From NCBI GenBank assembly GCA_014338405.1, contig JTDE01000181.1, positions 3,193 to 67,192 on the forward strand: a DNA stretch of 64,000 nt, read 5' to 3'. A program made the translations under genes and the position numbers. Origin of the DNA: Paragonimus skrjabini miyazakii. Its lineage: Eukaryota; Platyhelminthes; Trematoda; Plagiorchiida; Troglotrematidae. The notes beneath the pieces are model-generated. The model was not told where the DNA came from. It worked only from the letters and a program-made list of their open reading frames with translations, and made no database searches. Positions 32,801 through 44,848 of the stretch are shown here, piece after piece (within the stretch, counting starts at the first letter, position 1; each line of letters starts with the position of its first letter).

Positions 32801-35800
32801 TACTTACTCGGTGCTCATTTTGTACTATTGATATTGTTCGCAGTATCAAAAACTGAAGCTTTGGTTCACTTATTTCAGTATGGTAGTAGCCATTGAGAAA
32901 ATTCAATAAAATAAATGGAGAAAGCAATCTAGTGCGATCTAAACTGATAAACCCAACAGTAGGTCTATTGTCTATTACACCAGGCGGTTTGAGTTCGCGA
33001 AATAACTGATATTCCACTACAAAACATTCACAAAAATCCAACGCGAAGACTTTTGTGGAGAAATGGTATAAGTGAGAGTGCTGTATGTTAATCGGTTAAT
33101 TCAAATCAATCGGTCATTTGTGAAGCAGATGAGGCAAGAACTGTATTGTACAAAGACCCATAGTATGGTACGATTAAACAGGAAGTCAAAGAATGCATAA
33201 GAAGCTAAACAGCCCAGGCGTAGTTTACATTGTAAAAGCAATAGATGGGCCAAATCTTAAACATCACAGTCTTTCTCTTACAAAATATTTGTGTACAACC
33301 GACCTATGGTCACGTGCCCTTACAAATAACAAGTAACAGTGTATGTCTAATCTACTGATAAAGATGGACGAATTCTTTGCAAGAAAATTAAGCGAAAACA
33401 GAATGTTTTTATTAACCCGAACATTTTGTTAATTGTTCTGCCACCTTGATAGGTTACTACAATGTTTTGCAAATTGTTGCCACAGTTCATCTGTATAACA
33501 ATTGTTTAGTGGAGTTTGTATTACAATGTACGCTTAATACTATCAAACCTATATCCGACACACTGTATCCTAACATTTCAGCGTACGCTCTAGAATCCAT
33601 GCATCTATTCTACTTTTCTTGCAGCCATTTACAACCATAAATATTTGAACGGTTTTCTTGCAATCTGCTATCAATCTGTCTTTCAATTTATGTATATGTA
33701 TTAATTATGATGTATTCTTGCGATTATTATAGTATAGCGTTCTCATTTGCACGGAGCATATGAGGTTTTTTTGATAAATATGGTGAGTGATTGTGACAAC
33801 TTGATGGGTGGCATCCGTTCTCATAAGAAATTTACTGCAAATTTTGGGGGCCAAAAATTACCAGTCATGCAGAAGAATTTCTTTGTGGTGATGCTTGTAC
33901 TCATTCGCAATTTTGTACTACTTTGCACACTCATTCAGTTTACTTGTGCCCATGGTTATATCTTGTTAATACATCTGTCGCGGACCCTCCGAAAAGTGCA
34001 CTGTGTCCCTTCCATTGTCTGCTTTTTATTCTGGTTGTGTAATTGGCATTTTTCAGTAAATGTACGTCTTTTACTCTTTCTCATGACTACCTTAATACCG
34101 CCATGAACTGAGCACCCGACACTTCCATCGTTACTGTTCGTCATGGATAAGGAAATTTTTTAGGACTAAGCCTACTGAGTATAGTGGATGAAAACTGTCA
34201 ATATTTGCTAACTTGTGTGAAACTTTTATTTCTGACCAATTCTGCCATCTTCATCAAGGTTTTTTCATACTTAGGTTGTAGTTTAGCTCTATTAAACCAC
34301 AATCAATATGTTATCCTGTGTATCCCATTGTTATTCTGGCGTGTAAATTCATAGATTTGCTAACATTCCATAGAAAGTATGCTTGTAGGCATCTCACTAT
34401 TAAATCTTGTTTTCAGAATGTCTAACAGTAAAGCGTGTGTGTGTGTTCACAAAGTTAGTAAGGCAAATTCTCACTGTGCTAGAAACTTTGTATCACCTTG
34501 TAACTAACATCGTCCAACGAAACATCAACATTGATTTCAATTGGATGCTATCTAAGTTTAAAAAGTGGTAGGAGATAACAACCGGACAGGGCTAGGTAAG
34601 CTTAAGTTGAACGCATAAGCAATGATTGCTGAAGGTAATTCTTTACCAGCAAAGAAAACAGGTTTATCATAAAATTCGTTTGCTAAATCAACATTCAGTG
34701 AACTACAAAACTTTTAATCTGTCTTCTTCGAAAAACAAGCCATTTCAGTTATCAAAATGCACCCACCATTTTCATACTGAGATGTACAGCTACTAGCAAG
34801 AAGTTGGTAAGTGACTATGAAAATGTTATTGAATCTTTGCCTACTGCCATAATACTACTTTTGCGGCAGAAAATGAACTTAGATGAATACTGGAATTTTG
34901 TATTGGAAATACTGCAGTATGTTAAGAGCTCATTGTAGTCTTCAAAGAATATAGGCTCACGGGTGCTTTGAATTTTCTATTCTTCAAGTGAGCTTGTAGA
35001 ACGCTTGCAAACGATATGATGCACAGGTCAACTTGTAGATTGTTCCGAGAACCAAACAGGGATACCAAAGAGAATCCCTTCTTACAGTGCTGGTCGTTAA
35101 GCGATAAATAACTAACGAGGAAATAAGGGAGGAGTTCTGATACTCTGAGACAGCTAACTGATCATTACTCTGGGTGGTCGAAGTGACGATTAAGTGAACT
35201 GAGTGACCCAACGGGTAGAATGCACAGGCGACATATTTTGCAAGTACTTCTGATCAATATGACTTTATTTCATTAGTTCAACTGGTGCTTATACCGGTTG
35301 TGCATAAATTGTGCATAAATCAAGTGAGAGTTGAGAAAGTATCTGATAGATAAACAAGTACACAGAAAAAACAGCTAATCTGGAGGTATAGTTCCGGTTT
35401 CAAGAAATACGGCCTTTGCCAAGGTTTGCTTTCAGACTAATACATGGGACAAACATAGAGGTAGAAACAAGAGACTGTGTATATTTTGAACTGCTGACTT
35501 GTGTGCTTCAGTCTTCGGACAACCAACAAATGATTTGTCTGCAACACAGGTATGGACATATAAACCTTATGTAAGTTTGAATTTCACATTTGTTTTCTAA
35601 TCAAGAAATGAATGATGCAGATTCTTAGTAAACAAATATAAACTTCAATAAGTGAAATGCTTCTTTACTGTTAGGTTTGTCGGATGTTACGTAGAATGTT
35701 TTGGTAGTTTTTCTATCCCAACCCCAGGTCGGGCGGTTTCAGTGGATTCTAGTTCAAATAGGTCGTGCCGAGTGAACTTGTATCAGCTGACATCCAATCG

Positions 35801-36624
35801 AGTGCCCACTCATCTGTTGAGGAATTCTTTCGGATGGAATCAACTACCATTCATACATTCATGCCAGAATAACCTTTGTGCCATCGTGAATAACTGTACG
35901 CAATGTGTGGGTAACCGGTTAGGCATGACAACATCGACTGTTCAATCCAATCAGACTAGGCAAGAGTGTGTAATTGCTTAATGAAGACGAGTGGAAGCGT
36001 TGAGGTATAACAACGTTCATTCAGGCGGTTTAGCGTTTGATTTTAACCACTTACCAGCTAGCATACATGGGAAGTAACACCGGGTTTAACATAATAATCG
36101 AAATAAAGGCAAATTCTAGGGATCTTGCAAATGATCCTTTTTGGCATCTGCGAATAGAGAACAGCGCTGTGCCAATTACGAAATAATTGTTTATTTCAGA
36201 AATTTGACCGGCGACACACTCGGGTATATACTTGCATTGGGATTGACGAAAACTTTTACGGCTCTCGTGATTCATCAATGTACAACTGGAAAACCTGCTT
36301 AATTCGGATATAATAGGCCAATTCATTAATTATGCTCGAATAGATTAGGCAAATTACGTCCTTACAATCGATGATATCACAAAATGTGTTTCGTTACTTC
36401 CTCGATCCAAGGTGTTAAATTTAAGTGCTCAGTCAACAGTACAAAACGACTTTCAATCCTTTAATTTAATATAACATTAATTAATTTAATATAGTTTTGT
36501 TTTCATGTAGTTCCAGTTGTACATGTATACATATAGCAATATATATATAATCATTCCAGCGAGATCGCTTTGAAGAAAAGCACCAGGCTCAATTTTCATT
36601 CTTGTTAAAGCTTATCAGCAATAC
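29847..36624. other. Long unannotated AT-rich region
   Basis: No recognisable genes or elements. The ORF at 35652-35981 has an acceptor-like CCCAACCCCAG and a Cys/Ser-rich translation, and the one at 33747-34106 is hydrophobic; neither has a domain I recognise. Probably intron or intergenic DNA. Confidence 0.4.
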
Positions 36625-36800
36625 AACTTCTTGGAATGGTCGAAACCAGAACTCCGGCTATGTTTTCATGTATCAACATTGTTGACAACCGTATCACTGA
36701 CCTCAGTTGGCACAACCGAATTAGCAAATCGGAACTCCCAAACACTTTTTGTGAATTATGCTCAGGTTTCCAAAGACTCTGGAAATGTCAACGCAGTTAT
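36625..36800 (-). repeat. Degenerate short-repeat copy (tRNA-like head and tail)
   Basis: Shares with the main family, in order on the plus strand: CCAGAACTCCGGCTATG (B-box side), TTTTCATG, GTTGACAACCGTATCACTGA, GACCTCAGTTGG, CGAATTAGCAAATCG, TTGTGAATTATGCTCAGG. Heavily mutated, so an old insertion. The 95-codon ORF over it is a by-product. Confidence 0.6.
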
Positions 36801-39688
36801 CGCCTGTTAACTCATCTTGATAACTTAACGTTTAAGACTTTCGAGTCAGATTTTCTATGCTCACTGTCAGTCAAACTGGCATCCTATTGTAACCGGTCTT
36901 GTCCAGGTTCGAACCGCACATAATCTAGCTATGGTAACCGAACTACAAGTTGGATTCGCAACTTTAGTCGTAGAGTAGACACTCCGGGTGTTACTATTCG
37001 CCATATCCTGTGTCCCCAAAAGGTGGTTGGAAAGGGGCATCTATGGTACTTCAAACTCCTGGCCAGTTCCGACTCCGTCCGTTGAACGCAAACAAGGGCC
37101 AAACCGACTACTGCAGATAAATAAGGTGAGAACGAACGTCTAAAAGATTTTTTGCCGATCTAGGTCTTGCTCTTCGATCGTTACCAGCGTGTAACTAGCC
37201 ACAAGTTAGGCTGTGTCCATCCAACTGATGAGGTTTGCAAGTTCAAAATAAATAACACAAATGGTATATTGGTGCCTGAAGTTCTAGAGATAAGCCGCAT
37301 TGAAATACCTTTCACGCCGCGAATTAACCAGTGATCAAGCGTGTCTTTTCCAGATTTTCTCTTCGTTCCAAAAATTCAGCTTGTATATCTATTTAGGCAG
37401 GATGCGCATGGAAGGTCTATCTGAAGGCGAAAACTGCAAATACATGGACGTGATGTTTAGCTTGACACTGTTGTGACCGCAACAGACGCTTGGCCTGGGG
37501 ATTCGCTTATTGCGCAAACGCCCGTATAGATCATGTCCAAAATCAAACCACAAACACGTACTCATTTGCGCGTTAGACGTGCATTCACATACGTCATTGT
37601 CATTCGCCTTGGTGGAACTTCTACCGTAGCGCGTAAACACTATTTCGATAGTCTCTCCTTGTTCTTCATCTTCCTGGCGTTCGCAACTTGCCCTTTTGTT
37701 CCTGAATGTCTCCTGTGGGTAACATACTACTTGTGAGTAGTATACTACCCAACGAAACTGCCTGTCATACAACAACACTAAAGAAATCCTTGACTTCTTA
37801 TCAGCAATCTGAAGTATCTTTCTGGCTTCCACTGATGCCGATAAACGTGCTTGGTTCGTCAGCTTCACAACAGAATGTAACCCGCTACTCAAAAATAGTT
37901 TTAAACGTAGAATCAACGTGATTAATTCATTTCCTTTAATCTATACTTTGGCTTGAAATGACAACACGAACATGAAACTCACAGACCTATCTAGCCCTAT
38001 GTTTCCCCCACACCTTTGCAGTTTGCCGATACTCACCATCTGGATACAATAGACTGCGTCGGAAACTTCACCCATAAATTAAGAATTTAACTGTGCATAG
38101 GTTTTTGTAAAGTAGTTCGTTCAGTACTAAGACTTATACTCCAACTTTTAATTGGATATTACTTGAAGTGTCCAGATGATGGTTAATTATGATAAAAAAT
38201 ACCCAGTTTCCTGAAAACAGGGCTTATAAGTGTCATATGGCCAGAATGAGAATTTCCCTACGTTTTGTGGCACGTTGTATACAAAAGTATTTGGGTGCAT
38301 GTTTACATTACTAGACTGTTTTATAACGCTTAACTACCTAAATGTTTTATCAATATTCAGAGGTGGGCTGATATGTTTTATTAATAATATTTCAGTGGTT
38401 TTCGGGACGCATCTCATTGTAATGTGAAAGAAAATACTGCACAGTTTGGGAATGTTAACTTCACGGCATTTCTGTTCCTTTTGTGACCATTTCTGTAATC
38501 AAACTGGACTTGCAATCGTCTCAGGATTATCGATTCAATGGCTGATAATTTTCACTCACTGCATCCCACAGCGGCTTGTTAAATTAAACTGGCGAGGGAT
38601 ATACTATGGGCCCTTTGGTTTTATCTTCTCGGTTTTCCTCTTATTTTTATCAATCGTTATACCACGCACAACTATACAGCGCTGAAGTTTTGGGACATTT
38701 ACTTCTACGTAACGTTTTGCCCATTTTTGGGTCACTTGTTATGAACGAAGGCCCTACCGAATGACCTATTCTAGATGTACTCGTTGAACACACAAGAAAA
38801 CTATTTGGCTTAATTTTCACACCACAGGCAGAAGTCTGCATTAGTTGTCTCGTGTCTTCTCACTCAAACTACACATCAGTTCGCTCTTGTTGTCCAAACA
38901 CAAGATTCAGTCACCATGATATAGCAATGAAAAAGTGGTGGCCAGCACCTTTCTGCTTACGTTTAGTTGTCATAATCTCTTATCTACCACTGTGCTTACG
39001 TCCTCTTTAGTGGTTACATATGCGTGTATGTTCAATATACACAAAGTTACTAACTGGAAACATTCTACTCACATGTATATTCTAGGCTGCTGTCTCAGAA
39101 TGCTGGCGGAAAGCTAGTGGTTCATCACTACTACCTTCTAAGTTGATTTTTTAACCATGTCGGCGAGGTTAGCAAGTTGAATGGCAAAAGCTGCAGGCCC
39201 TTAGTGTTGGAGTGGATTTAGATATGAGATGAAACTTACAACAGGACGCCGAATTAATCAACGACAAAGAGTGAACACAACCAATAATTTTACGAATAAA
39301 CGGGCTTAGTCATTAATTGTCGAGCTCCTCCCTGTCTCGAGCAGACTGTTATGTTTACAGTTCTTAACCGTAATACACTTTTGTGCGTTATTATATACCA
39401 TTTTAACGTTGTGAGTTGTGATTTCGAGTAGAAACATGCACCGTATTCTTAACGTGTTACAGAGTCAAGAAAGATCGTATATCTGTTCACCTTCTCTCCG
39501 TTGTGTGAATACAACTCGCTGCTTATAGAGGCTGATCTATGTAAATCATTGGCCTATCAACGTTCAAGATGATTCCTCACACTGAATATTGAATTATAAA
39601 CGGACGGAGTTCGTTTCAAAGTGTTCATGTTGCCTTCATGTTCATTGGGTGGCTTGTACAACTCTACGGGTATGATTCCTCCTTGAAG
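36801..39688. other. Unannotated stretch
   Basis: The minus-strand ORF at 37389-37916 (175 codons) is long for this AT-rich region, but its translation (basic, Ser-rich, mixed) has no recognisable domain. I leave it as unsupported. Confidence 0.3.
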
Positions 39689-39952
39689 TTACTGGTTTAC
39701 TTGCATACGCTCTTCGTCGTCCGTCATATAGTCATCAAAGTTTCCTAACTCTGATAGGCTTTTCGTTGTGAATACCCTTCGGTCGATTAGACCAAGACAG
39801 GTTTTGTTCACAAAGGGATTGAGACAGGCTTTCCAGCAGGAATATGCGTTCTTAGTTGGCGGATTAACGAATATTAAGTACTTGGCTCTGTCAAAATGTG
39901 AGCCGATAGAATTACATATTAATGTGCCCAACTGTACAGTGAATATTCTCAA
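39689..39952 (-). CDS. Candidate exon, unrecognised
   Basis: 88 codons open to a TAG-type stop with no ATG at the 5' end. It reads SIGSHFDRAKYLIFVNPPTK, a Cys-rich stretch SCWKACLNPFVNKTC, then an acidic end NFDDYMTDDEERMQVNQ. An upstream TCATTCTTTGAG is a weak acceptor. Composition is plausible for a terminal exon, but the opposite strand is also open here and I recognise no family. Confidence 0.2.
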   Translation of the reverse strand: MRIFTVQLGTLICNSIGSHFDRAKYLIFVNPPTKNAYSCWKACLNPFVNKTCLGLIDRRVFTTKSLSELGNFDDYMTDDEERMQVNQ

Positions 39953-40350
39953 AGAATGACGGTTTTTGAAACGGACAAAAGTTTATCAAAACATGTGTCG
40001 GGTAACTCATGCCCAAGGATCAACAAGACCAAATAAGACTAGCCTGCTACAAGTTATTACTATTGCTGAAGAAATTCCTGAATTATACCAATAACGATGA
40101 ACCTACTCTTAGTGATACCCATAAGATGTGTGTAAAAGTGTTTATGGTTTAATAACAGTAACCAGAACGTAGCCAGATTAAATCGCTGTTCGGATATATG
40201 TGTCCGACCAATCCAAACATGACCAAACTCTAACTTGAAGTGTTTATTTAAGATTGTGCTGGAAATAAGGCCGGTCAAAGTTTTATGGAAATAGGAAAAG
40301 CTTGCAAATCGCTGATTTCAATCATTGCAAGTATTGTGTAATGCGTTGTA

Positions 40351-40647
40351 GATATTAACTCATTTGCGAGTTGATTTTGCTGTTTGTCCCAGACTCACTA
40401 TCTTTGTTAAAAGTCCTAACTGTAACTATGCAGAAACTGAATCTACCTCAAACTTCCAGAAGATACTATATTTTTGAAAAGTATACGTTTACTGGTTAAA
40501 ATGACCGGTTTCGTGGTTGTTAACGCTCATCATGTGTGCGTACTCGGCGAACTACGAACACACATCCAAATCCAAGAATGGCAAAAGTTTAAATTTGTAA
40601 ATGTTAACTCATTTGCAGACTGGCTTTGCTATTTATCTCGGACTTAG
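40351..40647 (+). repeat. Imperfect direct repeat pair, about 249 bp apart
   Basis: TTAACTCATTTGCGAGTTGA then TTTTGCTGTTTGTC at 40351-40398 matches TTAACTCATTTGCAGACTGG then CTTTGCTATTTATC at 40600-40647. Likely an old tandem unit; no function seen. Confidence 0.5.
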
Positions 40648-42835
40648 TGGAATTCGTAGACCACTTACGATGTTGGAAGCCGTAACTGAACCACGCAACC
40701 GACCGTGTGCTTCCGACGAATTTTGATCATTAAACGCCTATCATTTATTTCATCATACTTCATGGAGTATGTAGCGCGCTTCGAGCTATATTCAGCCATC
40801 AGGATTAGTCACCTATATAAGCAGTTGTGTGCTTCTAGTTTTAAAACCTTGCAGGAATCTCAAGTGACCTTGTTAATATGTTTGCATTTATTTCCATATA
40901 TCTTTTCAATGTAATCGTCCTCTGCTGCTCACACTCGGTTTCTACCATGTTATCTGCTGAGTTTACATTTCACGTATCGATAAGGACAAATTTTTCACCA
41001 ATTTTGGAAATGTGAATCAGGGGTTATAGAAACCAGTCGTTTGTGCTTGATTTTCAATATCAAAACCGACATGAGTGAATTTTTATTCTTGCTGTTCGAA
41101 CCGACCCTGAAAAGGCGTGCATTTTGTGCTTAGTGCGGGTAAGTGAGAATTTCAATATCAGAATAGAGATTATTAGCGTCGCTCAATTTTAAGAAAATTT
41201 CTTCCTCCACAATCAAAATACTACATTTCAGGTTACCACTCTGTCCACGATTGCCCTGTAGCCTGTTTATACTCAAAACTGTAACAATCGAACCTATTAA
41301 ATTCGCTTTGGAAACTCGAAAACAATTCAATTTTTAATTCTCAACTTGGCATAAAATGAGCCTGCGGAAACATTTGTAAACAATGATATTGTCGACTTAT
41401 TCCTACCTCTGATTCGCATGACTGGAGACACTGACAGTGTCTTATAGAATGTACTATCATCTAATTACATCCTAAAAGAAAAAAACTGATAGAAGCAAAT
41501 AGGTTTGTTCCAGTGGAAAAATACGAATGTAGAAAAATGCTAGTTTATGGGATGCCAAGTTCCAGAAGTTTGCTCAGCCGAGGAAGGCTTGTAGGTGTGG
41601 TGGGTTGCTTGCGACGTATTACCTCTTCATTCATTTCGAATGGACCAGTATCAAAAAGTTAACTTCAGAATTGTCCGGTTTTGCACGTTTTATTTTAAAC
41701 CCCAATGAACTGGATCCATTGAAAAAGCTGATCTGAGTATCACCTGAGGCGGAGCGCAAGATTTTAAGGATTAAACATCAATCTGAAATTTGAGACGAAA
41801 TCTGCTGTCCACAAAACTATTCGGTAAACACTTCATGTATCCCGCATACGACGCCAAAGTTGAATACAAGGCCATGTGAAAATCCACCATTGCAGCAGAG
41901 AAAAGTTTAATATCTATTGTGAAAGTTAAACCATAAAAATTTTTCAGTCTATCGCATGTGGTTTATGAGGTTCAGCTACTACTTCGCTCAAATGAAAAAT
42001 TACAAAAAAACGACGCTGATTTCCACGCTAAGTGGAAAGCTATCAAACATTAGGGAGCTTGAAGGTAGGTTCGTCGAGAATAAATCACATCAACGTAAAC
42101 CCATCAAGGTATCAGTGATCGCCTAGATCATTCCAGTATAATCATCGCAGTAAAATTTCATTTATGCACGATTTATCGTAGTGAAAATACATCGTGACTT
42201 AAGTCAACCTGTTATCGATTATAGTAATCCATGTTATATTGGCACAGGTAATTTTCACAGCTCTAAACGAAGTCAATAAGTGCAACCGCAAGTAAGTTAT
42301 CAATTAATCCAATTGGATAAAGATTAGAAGTGGTTCACTGGAGGAGAATTTTTAAGGAATTGCTGCTTGGATTTGCGCTCAAGTTTGTACTATTTTTATA
42401 AACGAGCAGAAAACGCCAATTAAAATATCTATTAATTTATATTTCAGCGCGTTTTTAAGAAAAGTCGCCATTTAATGTCTTTTTTGCATGCTGATTATTG
42501 CAGTAACAAGTCCAGTGACCATGTAGTGTACACAGCATCAACGAGAAAATGACGAGGGAAGTCCCCACTAGCATGTGTAGCTCACAGCACAATAATCAGA
42601 CTATATACTAATTCGCGGCCATCACAAGTATCCAGATATATTCTCCCTTGGTGACTTATCCAGAAGATTGGTTGTTCGGTTTTTAGGCATGTCGGATGTA
42701 ACTTGATACCATGTCACCTTAAAGATTATTAGACAAGATTGAATGTGAGTACAGTGAACAAAATTTATCAGTTGAAATCTAACACATTCTATTTTCATCT
42801 ACAAATCAGAGTGCTGATGAGTAGTCGGGGATTTG
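40648..42835. other. Unannotated stretch
   Basis: Minus-strand ORF 41130-41330 has no motif. Nothing else recognised. Confidence 0.3.
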
Positions 42836-42956
42836 GTTAATTTTCAAGTTGAACATCACCCACAATTGATCGCATATGATAATTCGGTCGTGCCTAACGT
42901 GAGGTCAATGGCGCAGTGGTAAACACGGTTGCCTCATGAACAAAATGTCCGTGGTT
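42836..42956. repeat. Short-repeat pieces in opposite orientations beside a gap
   Basis: 42836-42873 is the end of the body on the minus strand (CAAGTTGAACATCACCCACA). It is followed at once on the plus strand by the tail end (GCATATGATAATTCGG) and the tRNA-like head with A box TGGCGCAGTGG (42909-42919). The gap begins before the B box and ribozyme. Confidence 0.7.
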
Positions 42957-43601
42957 NNNNNNNNNNNNNNNNNNNNNNNNNNNNNNNNNNNNNNNNNNNN
43001 NNNNNNNNNNNNNNNNNNNNNNNNNNNNNNNNNNNNNNNNNNNNNNNNNNNNNNNNNNNNNNNNNNNNNNNNNNNNNNNNNNNNNNNNNNNNNNNNNNNN
43101 NNNNNNNNNNNNNNNNNNNNNNNNNNNNNNNNNNNNNNNNNNNNNNNNNNNNNNNNNNNNNNNNNNNNNNNNNNNNNNNNNNNNNNNNNNNNNNNNNNNN
43201 NNNNNNNNNNNNNNNNNNNNNNNNNNNNNNNNNNNNNNNNNNNNNNNNNNNNNNNNNNNNNNNNNNNNNNNNNNNNNNNNNNNNNNNNNNNNNNNNNNNN
43301 NNNNNNNNNNNNNNNNNNNNNNNNNNNNNNNNNNNNNNNNNNNNNNNNNNNNNNNNNNNNNNNNNNNNNNNNNNNNNNNNNNNNNNNNNNNNNNNNNNNN
43401 NNNNNNNNNNNNNNNNNNNNNNNNNNNNNNNNNNNNNNNNNNNNNNNNNNNNNNNNNNNNNNNNNNNNNNNNNNNNNNNNNNNNNNNNNNNNNNNNNNNN
43501 NNNNNNNNNNNNNNNNNNNNNNNNNNNNNNNNNNNNNNNNNNNNNNNNNNNNNNNNNNNNNNNNNNNNNNNNNNNNNNNNNNNNNNNNNNNNNNNNNNNN
43601 N
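42957..43601. other. Assembly gap (645 N)
   Basis: An estimated-size gap that begins inside a short-repeat copy. ORFs through it are meaningless. Confidence 1.
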
Positions 43602-44638
43602 CGGAAATTCGTACAATCAATTGGATAATGACGAGAGTTGTGTGTTACGATTTATCAGTTACTTCTTTAGCTTACTAAAATTAGGCTCACTTGATCCCGT
43701 TAATAATGTCGGCCAGACACAGTTGAATTACCATTTTTAGTCCTGATGTTGTGATAGTTCTATGGTTAGCATGTAGTGGATCAGGCACAAATAATTAATG
43801 GGGATGGTCCGCTGCATCTATCCAGTGCTGGACGGTCGAAGACCAGCATCAAACCTGGTTACCACAATTAGACAGTTTGGGATCCAGCGTGATAACCTCC
43901 TCGATGTTAAGGTCTGGTTCACTGTCGTTTAGTACGAACCTTGACCAAATCGCTGGTAACATGGATTTTTCCAAAGTCCGAGGGTTATAGGGGAGCGCAA
44001 CGTGACTTGTCGGTGCAGTGCAGGTTTGTTAACTTGTCTACTGACTCCGGTAATTCCGAGTCATACACCCGAGTAATACACCGAGTCAGTACGCCCCTAC
44101 ACGCGTATTTACTCCACATACGAAAAGAGTAGGTCGGGCTATTGCACAAACGGTGACCAAGCCTACGCCTCGTCCACAGCCACTTGCGTGAACACACAGA
44201 TCAGCGGAATACAGTCTGTACTCAACATCAACCACATTTTGTTGTCTGAAGATAAAATGTTATTTTTTCCTCCCCGTACCGTGTTCTTCGAGACCGCAAA
44301 TCATTACTGGGCCGATTTTCCATACATCGCTCTCACAATGGGATGAGGTGTGACGGAACCAAGACTAGCAGTTAACTTGGGCGGATAGTGTAACTCAGCT
44401 TTAGTAACCGTGCGGATTACTTACCGAATAGGCGTGTTGTAGCACAACTGGGGAAGACTTCTAAAGCTCGGTATTGCATAGATGGTTGATGAAAAGTGCA
44501 CAATTTCAAAGATGTCGTGCGCTGTTTGATTTTGTGTTAAGACCCCATATTTAGTTGTTTACTTGCCAGTTGTGTTTGGACATTCATTAAATCAATTTTT
44601 CAATGCGGGGAGGTGGTGTAAAACATACAGCTGATAAA
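43602..44638. other. Unannotated stretch
   Basis: Nothing recognised. Confidence 0.3.
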
Positions 44639-44848
44639 TCAATCTTCTCCCCATCTGTGTGCAAGGTACTCTTTTCGGTCACAATTTTGTTCTTCAATAC
44701 GCACTCCAGTTTCCTGACCTTTTACATTGTACCAGAAAACAAACTTTAGTTGATAATGGTCCTCAGCTGTGTCAAGAACATTGAACGGATTCAGAAAACC
44801 TTTTGTGTGAGAATTCAAATGCTTCCGATGGCTCATTTTCTTAAGCAA
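44639..44848 (-). CDS. Candidate exon resembling eIF4E2/4EHP
   Basis: Open frame with KMSHRKHLNSHTKGFLNPFN, then EDHYQLKFVFWYNVKGQETG, then VRIEEQNCDRKEY. The pattern H-x-L-x3-F-x-FWY, a short loop, then EQN parallels the start of the cap-binding fold in eIF4E-homologous protein (family knowledge: eIF4E2 has FWY and EQN there). After EQN the match fails, which could mark a donor (GTGACC follows). CACTTGCTTAAG just upstream could be an acceptor. The companion exons with the cap-binding Trp were not found nearby. Role if real: cap-dependent translation control. A short match, so tentative. Confidence 0.3.
   Translation of the reverse strand: MLKKMSHRKHLNSHTKGFLNPFNVLDTAEDHYQLKFVFWYNVKGQETGVRIEEQNCDRKEYLAHRWGED

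Noticed and set aside
36636..36923. 95-codon ORF
   Set aside because: Largely overlaps a degenerate short-repeat copy; its reading frame is accidental.
37000..37130. Minus-strand ARSLKYHRCP resembling the integrase block EYHRCQ at 25.6 kb
   Set aside because: Only a few residues agree and flanking integrase motifs are missing; likely chance.
37389..37916. 175-codon minus-strand ORF
   Set aside because: Long, but low in recognisable motifs, with no splice framing or hydrophobic pattern; cannot be supported as a gene.
42894..43678. Four long ORFs across the 645-N gap
   Set aside because: They exist only because N codons were not read as stops.
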